DNA from: Mycobacterium paraseoulense
GTDB taxonomy: Bacteria > Actinomycetota > Actinomycetes > Mycobacteriales > Mycobacteriaceae
Reading direction: 5' to 3'
Assembly: GCF_010731655.1 (NCBI RefSeq)
Contig: NZ_AP022619.1
Coordinates: forward strand, 2,108,001 to 2,172,000
DNA length: 64,000 bases
The position numbers were made by a program, and so were the translations under genes. Shown here piece after piece: positions 20,528 through 28,346 of this stretch. The notes under the pieces are model-generated. The model was not told the DNA's origin and searched no databases. It saw nothing but the letters and a program-made list of their open reading frames with translations. Each line of letters begins with the position of its first letter. Position 1 is the stretch's first letter.

Positions 20528-23500
20528 TGCGCCGTACCGGGTTTCGCGGTCTGGCGACTGGCCGACAGCACCGCCTCGGCGTCCATCCGGATGACTTCGA
20601 GGTACAGCTCGGCCACCTGATCGAGCCGCGCGCCGTCCCGCTCCCGGCCCACCAGCAGATCCGCGAGCGCGGCAACGGTTCTGCTGGCGAAAATGTCGGC
20701 GACCATGATGTGGGCGGTGTCCAGCCAGCTCCGGATGCGGCCCACCGCCTGGGTGGCCAGCACCGAGTCGCCGCCGAGCGCGAAGAAGTCGTCGTCCCGA
20801 CCGACCCGCTCCACGCCGAGCAGGTCGCCCAGGAGCGCGGCCAGGGCGGATTCCAGCGGCGTCGACGGGGCGCGGTAGCCGGGCCGATCGCGCAGCGAGA
20901 CGACGGCGCCCAATTCGCGGGCGACCGCACGACGGTCGATCTTGCCGGCGTCGGTGAACGGGACGCGCTCCACCAGTGCGACGTGCCGCGGAACCATGTG
21001 TGCGGGAACGACTTCGCTCATCAACTCCCGAATCCGCTCCGCGCTGAGCTCGACGCTACCGGGGCTTTCCGGGCAGACCGCGGCGGCCAGCACCTCGGCG
21101 CCTCCGGCGCCGCGGAGCAGGGTGGCGACCGCGATCGCCACGCCCGGCAACCGACGCAGTGCTGCCTCGACCTCGCCGAGTTCGACGCGGTACCCGCTGA
21201 TCTTGACCCGGTGATCGGCGCGGCCGACGAACTCACATGTGCCGTCGGGCCAATACCTGGCCAGGTCACCGGTGCGGTACCACCTGCGTCCCGCGTGCTC
21301 GACGAAGCGCTCGGCCGTGAGATCGGGGCGCCCGCGATAGCCGCGCGCGATGCCGCGGCCGGACACCCACAGCTCGCCGGCGACCCAGTCCGGGCAGTCG
21401 TCACCCTCCTCGTTGACGACGCGGCAGGCGTTGTTGGTCAGCGGCACCCCGTAGGGCAGCGCGGTCCAGTCCGCCGGCAGAGCGTCAGGGTCGGCGACCT
21501 CGAAAATGGTGTTGTGGACCGGGGTTTCGGTTGCTCCCCCCAGGCCGGCGAACCGGAGGTGCGGCGCCTCGGCCCGCAGGCGGCGCGCCACCTCGGGGCG
21601 CACCCAGTCCCCGCCGGTGGGAATCACCCGCACCGAGGACAGCCGGCCGCGGCCGACTTCGATCAGCATCTCCAGCCAGCCCGGCATGAAGTGCAGCACG
21701 GTGACCTGGTGGGTGTCGATGAGCCGGGCCCAGGCGTCGGGGTCGCGGCGCTGCGCTTCGTCGACCACCACGATCGATCCACCCGTCCGCAGGGTCACGA
21801 AGACGTCCATCACCGAGATGTCGCCCTCGAGCGTGGACAGGGCCAGGCATCGATCCGCGGGACCGATGTCGAAGTGGCGGCCGATGAACTCCACGGTGTT
21901 CATCGCGGCCTCGTGCGTCACCTCGACGCCCTTGGGCTCCCCGGTCGAGCCGGAGGTGAACAACACGTAGGCCAGGTCGGTGGGATCGACTCTCGCCGAA
22001 GGAATGTCGGTGGCCGCGCTGGCATCGCGCAGCACATCGGCGAGGATCAACTCGGGCACCGGCAGCGCCAGCCGCTGCCCGCCACACACCAGGGCCTGGC
22101 GCACCGACCCGGATTGCAGGATGCGCTCCGCGCGGTCGCGCGGCTGGTCGACGCCGATCGGCAGGTAAACCGCGCCGATGCTGAGGATGCCCAGCAGCGC
22201 CGGCACCTGCTCGGCGGTCTTGGGGCCCATCACCGCGACCGTGTCGCCGGCGCAGACACCTTCCGCCCTTAGCGCGGCGGCCACCGCCAGCGCCTGGTCG
22301 CGCAGCTGCGCGTAGCTGAGGTCTCCCGAGCCGGCGAATATCGCGGGCGCGTCGGGTCGCTGCTCGGCTTGCCGGAAGAACCCGTCGTGCAACGCTTCTC
22401 CGCTGGGTTCGGCGGTGCGGCCGTTGACCGCGTCGCGCACCGCCCGCTGGGCGTCCGGTAGCGGCGGCGGCCCAATCGCTTCCCAGCTGTCGTCGGTGGA
22501 GGCCAGCCTGAGCAATTCGTCGACGTGGTAGGCGAACATGGCGTCGACGACGCCGGGGGCGAAGACGCCCTCGCGGACATCCCAATTCACCAGCACGCCG
22601 CCGTCGAACTCGGTGACCTGAGCGTCGAGCAGCACCTGCGGCCCCTGGGAGATGATCCACGCGGGCGTGCCGAATTGGGCGGTGACCTCGCGGCTGAACA
22701 ACTCGCCGAGTCCCAGCGCGCTGGTGAAGACCACCGGCGCCAGCACCTGCGTGCCGCGATGACGGCTGAGGTCCCGCAGCACCGACAGCCCCGGATAGGC
22801 GGAGTGGGCGGCGGCGGTCCGCATGGCGTCCTGCACGACCGCTGCTCGCGCCACCGGGGTGCGGGCGCCGGCGAGGTCGACGTCCAGCAGCAGCGACGAG
22901 GTGAAATCACCGACGAGCGCTTCGACGTCGGGGTGCAGAGGCTGGCGGCCGAACAGGGGCAGGTTCAGCAGGAAGCGTGAGGTGGTCGACCAGCGCGCCA
23001 GGGCGTTGGCGAAGGATGCGGCCAGTGTCATCGCGGGGGTGACCCCGCGGGCCTGGGCGCGGGAAAACAGGGCGTCACGGGTTTCCGGGTCCAGCCAGTG
23101 CCAGAGCCGGGTGCTCCTGCGCGAACTGCGGTCGCCGGTGGTGGGGAGCGTCGGCGGGTCGGGAAGTTGCGGGATGCGCTGCGCCCACCACTGCCGTGCC
23201 GCGTCGCGGGCCGGTTGCGGCCGCGCCTCGTCCGCCTCGATCGCGTGGCGGTACTGCCGGTAGGTGTAGCTCAAAGCGGACAGCTGGTTTCCGGCGTACA
23301 GGGCGGCGAGGTCGGCCATCAGCGTGCGATAGCTCATCGCGTCCGCGGCCTGCATGTCCAGATCGACATGCAGGCGCGAGCGTTCCTCGGGCAGGCGCGT
23401 CAGGGCGAGCTCGAACACCGCGCCGTCGAGCTGCTGGTGCGATTTGGCGTCGCGGATGGCGGCCAGCCGCTGTTCGACCACCGTGGTGTCCAGGTGGCGC

Positions 23501-24048
23501 AGGTCCTCGACCGTGACCGGGAATTCGTTACCCGTTGCCGCGATGCGTTGGGTGCCGTCGGGCAGGAACTCAACCCGCAGCATGGGGTGGCGCCGGGCCA
23601 GCTCGGTGGCGGCCGCGCGCAGCCGCGCGGGATCGATCGGCCCGCCGTCGAATTCGACGTAGAGATGTCCGGCCACCCCACCCAGCTGCTGGTTGTGCTG
23701 GCGGCCGATCCACATCGCGTGCTGCATCGGGGCCAGCGGGAAGGGCTCGCCCGCAGCCGCTGTCGCCGCCGCTTCGGTGGAAGGCTCTTGGTTGTTGGCG
23801 GGGCCGGCCGGTGCGTCGACGCTCACCAGCTCCGCCCAGGCTTCGACCGTGGGAGTTGCGGCCAGCGTGGCGAAATCGACGGCAATACCCTGGCGTCGCC
23901 AGCGGCCCGCCAGCGTCATGATCCGGATGGAATCCAGGCCCTGGCCGATGAGGTTGGCGGTCGGGTCAAGGTCGTCGGCACCGACGCCGAGCAGTTCGGC
24001 CACCTCTGCCCGGACGTCGTCTGCCGAGCGCGCCGAGGCACGCACCAC
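20524..24048 (-). CDS. mbtB: Phenyloxazoline synthase MbtB (ArCP-Cy-A-T, no thioesterase)
   Basis: A 1174-residue NRPS starting mycobactin assembly. An aryl carrier domain (residues 10-80, serine in GQGLDSIRIM near 38) receives salicylate from MbtA. A cyclisation domain (about 110-530) carries DxxxxDxxS as LDMQAADAMS near 234. An adenylation domain (about 560-1060, TSGSTGEPKG near 700) loads Ser or Thr, and a carrier domain (LGGDSVLATQ near 1092) holds the oxazoline product. The M. tuberculosis protein (1414 residues) continues into a thioesterase that is a separate gene here. A GTG start is chosen because GGGAGGG precedes it by five bases. The two iron boxes lie just upstream, so repression by IdeR in iron-replete cells is expected. 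Confidence 0.95.
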   Translation of the reverse strand: MVRASARSADDVRAEVAELLGVGADDLDPTANLIGQGLDSIRIMTLAGRWRRQGIAVDFATLAATPTVEAWAELVSVDAPAGPANNQEPSTEAAATAAAGEPFPLAPMQHAMWIGRQHNQQLGGVAGHLYVEFDGGPIDPARLRAAATELARRHPMLRVEFLPDGTQRIAATGNEFPVTVEDLRHLDTTVVEQRLAAIRDAKSHQQLDGAVFELALTRLPEERSRLHVDLDMQAADAMSYRTLMADLAALYAGNQLSALSYTYRQYRHAIEADEARPQPARDAARQWWAQRIPQLPDPPTLPTTGDRSSRRSTRLWHWLDPETRDALFSRAQARGVTPAMTLAASFANALARWSTTSRFLLNLPLFGRQPLHPDVEALVGDFTSSLLLDVDLAGARTPVARAAVVQDAMRTAAAHSAYPGLSVLRDLSRHRGTQVLAPVVFTSALGLGELFSREVTAQFGTPAWIISQGPQVLLDAQVTEFDGGVLVNWDVREGVFAPGVVDAMFAYHVDELLRLASTDDSWEAIGPPPLPDAQRAVRDAVNGRTAEPSGEALHDGFFRQAEQRPDAPAIFAGSGDLSYAQLRDQALAVAAALRAEGVCAGDTVAVMGPKTAEQVPALLGILSIGAVYLPIGVDQPRDRAERILQSGSVRQALVCGGQRLALPVPELILADVLRDASAATDIPSARVDPTDLAYVLFTSGSTGEPKGVEVTHEAAMNTVEFIGRHFDIGPADRCLALSTLEGDISVMDVFVTLRTGGSIVVVDEAQRRDPDAWARLIDTHQVTVLHFMPGWLEMLIEVGRGRLSSVRVIPTGGDWVRPEVARRLRAEAPHLRFAGLGGATETPVHNTIFEVADPDALPADWTALPYGVPLTNNACRVVNEEGDDCPDWVAGELWVSGRGIARGYRGRPDLTAERFVEHAGRRWYRTGDLARYWPDGTCEFVGRADHRVKISGYRVELGEVEAALRRLPGVAIAVATLLRGAGGAEVLAAAVCPESPGSVELSAERIRELMSEVVPAHMVPRHVALVERVPFTDAGKIDRRAVARELGAVVSLRDRPGYRAPSTPLESALAALLGDLLGVERVGRDDDFFALGGDSVLATQAVGRIRSWLDTAHIMVADIFASRTVAALADLLVGRERDGARLDQVAELYLEVIRMDAEAVLSASRQTAKPGTAQ

Positions 24049-24063
24049 GAAACCCTCCCTGAA

Positions 24064-24082
24064 TTAGCACAGGCTGCCCTAA
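24064..24082. promoter_or_regulatory. IdeR iron box 1 in the mbtB-mbtA divergent promoter
   Basis: TTAGCACAGGCTGCCCTAA matches the 19-bp IdeR consensus TTAGGTTAGGCTAACCTAA at 14 of 19 positions, including both outer half-site ends. It lies 16 bases upstream of the mbtB start. IdeR bound to Fe(II) represses mycobactin genes in mycobacteria, so this is the expected control point of the large operon. Confidence 0.8.
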
Positions 24083-24087
24083 GTTGT

Positions 24088-24106
24088 GGTGGTTACCCTA
24101 TCCTTA
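24088..24106. promoter_or_regulatory. IdeR iron box 2, on the mbtA side
   Basis: Read on the minus strand, TAAGGATAGGGTAACCACC matches the IdeR consensus at 13 of 19 positions. It lies 5 bases from box 1 and 44 bases from the mbtA start. A pair of adjacent sites between divergent mbtA and mbtB fits dimer-of-dimers IdeR binding. It is weaker than box 1 in its 3' half. Confidence 0.6.
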
Positions 24107-24149
24107 CTCACGGATCGCCGCTACTACGCCCCCCCGTCTGAGGACCTCG

Positions 24150-25808
24150 ATGACCGCGAACGCACGGCAAGCCCCGGCCGGGGCCCTCGAAGGGTTCGTG
24201 CCGTTCCCCGCCGATCGCGCCGCCGCCTACCGGGCCGCCGGCTACTGGGTGGGCCGCACGCTGGACACCATCCTGAGCGACGCGGCGGCGCGCTGGCCCG
24301 GCCGAGCGGCCGCGCTCGACGCCGCGGACGGCGCCGGCCTGAGTTACGCCGAGCTCGATGCGCGCGCCGACCGCGCCGCGGCGGGCCTCCGCGCTCTGGG
24401 CATCGCACCGGGCGACCGGGTGCTGCTCCAGCTGCCGAACGGTTGCCAGTTCGCGGTGGCCCTGTTCGGGCTGCTGCGGGCCGGCGCCATCCCGGTGATG
24501 TGTCTGCCCGGCCATCGGACGGCCGAATTGGGACATTTCGCCGCCGTCAGCCAGGCCACCGGGTTGGTGATTGCCGACGCGGTCAACGGTTTCGACTACC
24601 GGGCCATGGCCCGCGAACTCGTCAGGGACCACCCGGCGCTCCGGCACGTCGTCGTCGACGGCGACCCGGGCCCGTTCACCTCGTGGGCCCAGCTTTGCCA
24701 GCCAGCCACCCTCCCGCTCCCGGCACCGCCGCGCGATCCGGGATCGCCTGCGCTGCTCCTGGTTTCGGGCGGCACAACCGGCACTCCCAAACTCATCCCG
24801 CGCACCCACGACGATTACCTGTTCAACGCGACCGCCAGCGCACAGGTGTGCCGCCTCACGGCCGACGACGTGTATCTGGTGCTGCTCTCGGCCGGGCACA
24901 ACTTCCCGCTGGCCTGCCCCGGGCTGCTCGGCGCCATGACGGTGGGCGCCACCACCGTGTTCGGCACCGACCCGAGCCCCGAGGCCGCCTTCGCCGCCAT
25001 CGAGCGCCACGGTGTCACGGTCACCGCCCTGGTGCCGGCGCTGGCCAAATTGTGGGCGCAGGCCTGCGAGTGGGAACCGGTGACACCGAAAACCCTGCGG
25101 CTGTTGCAGGTTGGCGGGGCAAAGTTGGAACCCGACGACGGCCGCCTCATCCGCACTGCGCTGACCCCGGGGCTGCAGCAGGTGTTCGGTATGGCGGAAG
25201 GACTGCTGAACTACACCCGCCCGGACGATCCGGCCGAGCTCGTCGACCACACCCAGGGGCGCCCGCTGTGCCCGGCTGACGAACTGCGCGTCGTCGACGC
25301 GGACGGGCGACCGGTGGCGCCCGGCGAGGAAGGCGAGCTGCTGGTGCGCGGCCCGTACACGCTGAACGGCTACTACCGCGCTGACCGCGACAACGAACGT
25401 TGCTTCGATCCCAACGGCTTCTTCCGCACCGGTGACCTGGTCCGGCTCCGCGACGACGGCTATCTGACCGTGACCGGACGGGTCAAGGACGTGATCTGCC
25501 GCGGCGGGGAAACCATCTCCGCCGCCGAGCTCGAGGAGCAGATGCTCAGCCACCCGTCGATCTTCTCCGCGGCCGCGGTGCCGCTGCCCGACCCATACCT
25601 CGGCGAAACAATCTGCGCGGCAGTCGTTTTCACCGGGACCGGGGTGTCACTGGCGGAGCTGAACGCCCATCTCGACCAGCGTGGCGTGGCCGCCCATGCG
25701 CGGCCCGATGTGCTGGTTGCGATGGCAGCACTGCCGACCACACCGATCGGCAAGATCGACAAGAAGGCGATCGCAACCCAGGTTACGGCCCAACGAGCGC
25801 CCAGCTGA
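24150..25808 (+). CDS. mbtA: Salicyl-AMP ligase MbtA
   Basis: A 552-residue stand-alone adenylation enzyme that activates salicylate with ATP and transfers it to the aryl carrier domain of MbtB. It resembles M. tuberculosis MbtA (565 residues): GFVPFPADRAAAYRAAGYW near the N-terminus, the P-loop VSGGTTGTPKLIPRTH near residue 207, GMAEGLLNYTR (A5 region), RTGDLVRL and the catalytic lysine in PIGKIDKKAI near the C-terminus. The ATG at 24150 gives the normal N-terminus; the frame is open for 22 more codons upstream, but those overlap the iron boxes. Transcription diverges from mbtB. It ends 11 bases before the convergent TetR gene. The salicylate synthase gene mbtI is not adjacent. Confidence 0.95.
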   Translation: MTANARQAPAGALEGFVPFPADRAAAYRAAGYWVGRTLDTILSDAAARWPGRAAALDAADGAGLSYAELDARADRAAAGLRALGIAPGDRVLLQLPNGCQFAVALFGLLRAGAIPVMCLPGHRTAELGHFAAVSQATGLVIADAVNGFDYRAMARELVRDHPALRHVVVDGDPGPFTSWAQLCQPATLPLPAPPRDPGSPALLLVSGGTTGTPKLIPRTHDDYLFNATASAQVCRLTADDVYLVLLSAGHNFPLACPGLLGAMTVGATTVFGTDPSPEAAFAAIERHGVTVTALVPALAKLWAQACEWEPVTPKTLRLLQVGGAKLEPDDGRLIRTALTPGLQQVFGMAEGLLNYTRPDDPAELVDHTQGRPLCPADELRVVDADGRPVAPGEEGELLVRGPYTLNGYYRADRDNERCFDPNGFFRTGDLVRLRDDGYLTVTGRVKDVICRGGETISAAELEEQMLSHPSIFSAAAVPLPDPYLGETICAAVVFTGTGVSLAELNAHLDQRGVAAHARPDVLVAMAALPTTPIGKIDKKAIATQVTAQRAPS

Positions 25809-25819
25809 CCAGGTCGTCG

Positions 25820-26434
25820 TTAGCTGTCCTTGGCGCGCAACGCGTTTAGCAGCCGATCCATCACCGCGCCGGCCTCGGCGCGCGCTTGACGATGATCGTC
25901 CGCGCGGGCGATGTAGAGCGTTGCCTCGCGCAGCGCCCCCATGACGGTCAGGGCGGTTGCCTCCACGGGTTGGGGCGGGATGCTGCCGGACTCGATAGCG
26001 TGGGTCAGCAGCGCCTTCACGAATCCGATGTTGTATCGGTTCCCGATGTCGCTCCAGCGCTCCCACCCCAACACCGCCAGCGCCTCCAGCAGCACGATGC
26101 GCTGAACCTCGGGCTCGGCGCACGCGTCCAACCACAGGCCCGCACACAGCCGCATGATCTCGACGGGGTCGGATTCCCCCGCGGCCGCGACGGCCTCCCC
26201 CATCCGGGCGGCCATCTCGCCCTCCACTTGCTCGAACACCGCGGCGAAAAGCTCTGTCTTGTCGGCGAAATGGTGGTACAACGCGCCGCGCGTCACCCCC
26301 GCGTCGCGCACGATCGTCTCCAGGGAAACCTCGGCGAATCCCAGCGACGCGAACAAGGGCCGGGCGGCACTGATCAGCGCGCCGCGCGTGTCGGCGGCAC
26401 GCTCAGCCTGTGTGCGGCGACCATCCCGGGCCAT
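25820..26434 (-). CDS. TetR-family transcriptional regulator
   Basis: A 204-residue TetR/AcrR repressor. The N-terminal helix-turn-helix spans about residues 18-62, with GFAEVSLETIVRDAGVTRGA followed by LYHHFADKTELFAAVFE. The C-terminal half is the variable ligand-binding region. AAGGGTGG precedes the ATG at 26434. The gene follows the isomerase-like gene on the same strand after an 87-bp gap holding a GTATG/CATAC palindrome. A similar pair of palindromes precedes the isomerase gene, so the protein probably represses itself and that gene. Nothing ties it to mycobactin synthesis apart from convergence with mbtA. Confidence 0.9.
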   Translation of the reverse strand: MARDGRRTQAERAADTRGALISAARPLFASLGFAEVSLETIVRDAGVTRGALYHHFADKTELFAAVFEQVEGEMAARMGEAVAAAGESDPVEIMRLCAGLWLDACAEPEVQRIVLLEALAVLGWERWSDIGNRYNIGFVKALLTHAIESGSIPPQPVEATALTVMGALREATLYIARADDHRQARAEAGAVMDRLLNALRAKDS

Positions 26435-26458
26435 TCCACCCTTACCTTTCACAGCTGA

Positions 26459-26474
26459 GTATGCATTGTCATAC
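26459..26474. promoter_or_regulatory. Palindromic operator candidate upstream of the TetR gene
   Basis: GTATG at 26459-26463 and CATAC at 26470-26474 form a 5-bp inverted repeat 25 bases upstream of the TetR start. Its arm sequence matches the two sites in front of the isomerase-like gene at 27284-27320, which makes an autoregulatory site plausible. Confidence 0.5.
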
Positions 26475-26521
26475 ATACCGCATGAAGGTCGCGGGATCTT
26501 CTCCCACTCGGGCGGTGTCGC

Positions 26522-27268
26522 TCAGAACACCCTGAACCGGCGGGCGATGTCCAGCGCGGACGAGTCCCCCTCGGCCCGAACGCCGAGTCCTTCCCACGCG
26601 CCGCGCTGGGTGACCCAACGCACGAACGCTTGTGAATCGGATGTGATCCGCGCGGCCGGATCGCCCTGGGCGCCGAGGCGCAGCGTGCGGGCGCACATCC
26701 CGTCGAGGCGGATTTCGACACCGCCGCGCAAGTCGTTGAGCAGGTGGGTGTTCTGTTGCGGTAGCGCAGCCTCGATCCAGTCCAGCGTGGGGGCAAGCCG
26801 TAGCTCGTCGACCGCCGGCGGCTCGGACCGAACCGGCCCGTCCGGGGCGAAGAGGTCGTACCGCAGGTGGACAAAGGACTCGAAGACGAACGTCGTGGGC
26901 ACCACCGCGGCCGGATATGTCCCGACATCGCCGATCGGTATGTCGACGTCTTGATCCTCGACCGCGGCGAGCACCTCGAGCCCACGCGAACTGACCGACT
27001 CGTAGTCGGCAATCACCTCCGCGGGCGTCATGGAGCGGCGGGACTCGACGTAAAGGTCGGCTGCGCGTTCGGCGGGCAGGCCGCCGGGATCAGGCAGCGT
27101 CGACGGATCGACCGCCAACCAATAGCTACATGCCATGTGCGACAACAGGTCCTGCACAGACCAGCCGGAACATCCGCTCTCCTTCGCCCACATCGGGTCG
27201 GGCAGCCGCGAGCAAACGTCAAGCACGATTGCACGTTCCTGCGCTATGGCGTCGAGCGTGCCACTCAT
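26522..27268 (-). CDS. Mycothiol-dependent maleylpyruvate isomerase (MDMPI)-family protein
   Basis: A 248-residue protein of the TIGR03083-type, DinB-like actinobacterial family. The N-terminal metal-binding helical domain carries the signature W..ESGCSGWSVQDLLSHMAC near residues 24-45. The C-terminal part (about 150-245) resembles the MDMPI_C domain (LRLGAQGDPAARITSDSQAF). Family members use mycothiol or act as metal-dependent transferases, and most have unknown substrates. The ATG at 27268 is preceded by GGGAGGTC. It heads a two-gene unit with the downstream TetR gene, and two palindromic sites lie directly upstream. A role in detoxification or thiol chemistry is likely but not shown by the sequence. 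Confidence 0.8.
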   Translation of the reverse strand: MSGTLDAIAQERAIVLDVCSRLPDPMWAKESGCSGWSVQDLLSHMACSYWLAVDPSTLPDPGGLPAERAADLYVESRRSMTPAEVIADYESVSSRGLEVLAAVEDQDVDIPIGDVGTYPAAVVPTTFVFESFVHLRYDLFAPDGPVRSEPPAVDELRLAPTLDWIEAALPQQNTHLLNDLRGGVEIRLDGMCARTLRLGAQGDPAARITSDSQAFVRWVTQRGAWEGLGVRAEGDSSALDIARRFRVF

Positions 27269-27283
27269 AAACCGACCTCCCAT

Positions 27284-27320
27284 ATACATACTGTATGTAT
27301 CACCATACATGCAGTATGTA
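27284..27320. promoter_or_regulatory. Pair of TetR-type palindromes upstream of the MDMPI-family gene
   Basis: Two neighbouring inverted repeats: ATACATACTGTATGTAT at 27284-27300 (7-bp arms) and TACATGCAGTATGTA at 27306-27320 (5-bp arms). The first ends 16 bases upstream of the gene start. They share the (T)ACAT...ATGTA arms with each other and resemble the CATAC site before the TetR gene. They are likely operators of that regulator. Confidence 0.65.
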
Positions 27321-28346
27321 GGAAGTCAAGAAGCGAGTGGTATGTACAGCTCACCGGTCGGGCAAGCTTCAATTGCCGCGCGGCGACGCGATGCCTCGAC
27401 GGCTCGGGCCTTGCACGGCCGCGACCGCGCGCGGCGCCCCGCCTGCGAGTCTGCCTGGCAACTCTGCCATTTCGCGCACCCGCATGGGCCCCGGTACCGC
27501 ACTTCCATCTGCAGCCAAAGGTGTTGCGCTCAGCCAAGACTGGCGACGGCGGCAAAATGTGTCCGGAGTCACACTGGCGCGAGGCGCCCAGCTCCGGCGG
27601 TGTGCGGCTTCTCACACCGGCAACCTCAGTGCGGCCGGCGAACGCGAGCGCCTCAGCAAATCCCGCCACATTTCAGGCGTCGACGCTGATGCGGATCTGC
27701 CGACATCTTTCCGCAAAGGCGTTGCGGCACAAAGTGACGACGATTCGTGAGCCGAACCAGGCAATGTCATCGATATCGCCCGGTTTCGCCCGAATGAGTC
27801 GGCGGAGACGCTCGCGCAGCCACGGGTATGTCCATTACCCACGCGGTCGGCCGAGTCGTCCGTTGGCCCGCCGACAGGCGCACAAATTGTTCGGCTGGTA
27901 CTCTTCCGCCGTAACCGGACCTAGGATATCTTGATCGAGGCGTCGTTTCGCAGGCCCATTAGCGGCACGAATGGCTCGTCCAGATAGCGCTCGCTATCGG
28001 GGAAGGATTCGACAGCTTGCGTCGTGACGTCGCGATAAAGCCTTGTTTAAGCGGTGTTTTGGAGTAGACCGCGCGCGAATTCAAGCATTCGCAGTGTGGT
28101 CACTTCACACGGCAAGACGGTGGCAATCGGATGGGTGCGCAGAACCCCTCTGAGATTGCCGGGCCCAAGGGGGATCTTTATGGTTGCGCCGCACGCACAT
28201 CCGCGAGTCATGCCTTCGCTCCGCTCGCCGGCATGTGGACGACCGAGCTCAACAACCCTGACTCACATCATCGTTCAGCAACTTTTGCGCGGTCGCGTTG
28301 CAGACATTCGGACTGACGTCGCCAACTGACGGGGGAAAGGTAACGC
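27321..28346. other. Gene-poor tract of about 1 kb
   Basis: No open frame here has convincing codon use, a ribosome binding site or a recognisable product. Short frames exist on both strands but are rich in Arg, Ser and Ala typical of out-of-frame high-GC DNA. The stretch around 27940-28060 is more AT-rich than its surroundings. The right end holds the presumed promoter of the PapA-like operon and an inverted repeat at 28094-28110. It may be a remnant of lost genes or the site of a past insertion. Confidence 0.5.
28094..28110. promoter_or_regulatory. Inverted repeat upstream of the PapA-like operon
   Basis: GTGTGGTCACTTCACAC has 5-bp inverted arms around a 7-bp spacer. It lies about 240 bases before the start of the acyltransferase gene in an otherwise non-coding stretch. 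A regulator binding site is possible, but no cognate regulator is adjacent. Confidence 0.3.

Noticed and set aside
20485..22272. Long plus-strand open frame antisense to mbtB
   Set aside because: Composition is that of an antisense shadow (rich in Arg, Gly, His and Asp) with no recognisable domain; the minus strand encodes MbtB clearly.
27265..27669. A 134-codon minus-strand frame in the gene-poor tract
   Set aside because: It overlaps the start of the MDMPI-family gene and its operators, has no ribosome binding site and shows no gene-like codon use.
28054..28329. A 91-codon plus-strand frame before the PapA-like gene
   Set aside because: Low-complexity Arg/Ser/Pro translation, no conserved pattern, and it lies in the presumed promoter region.
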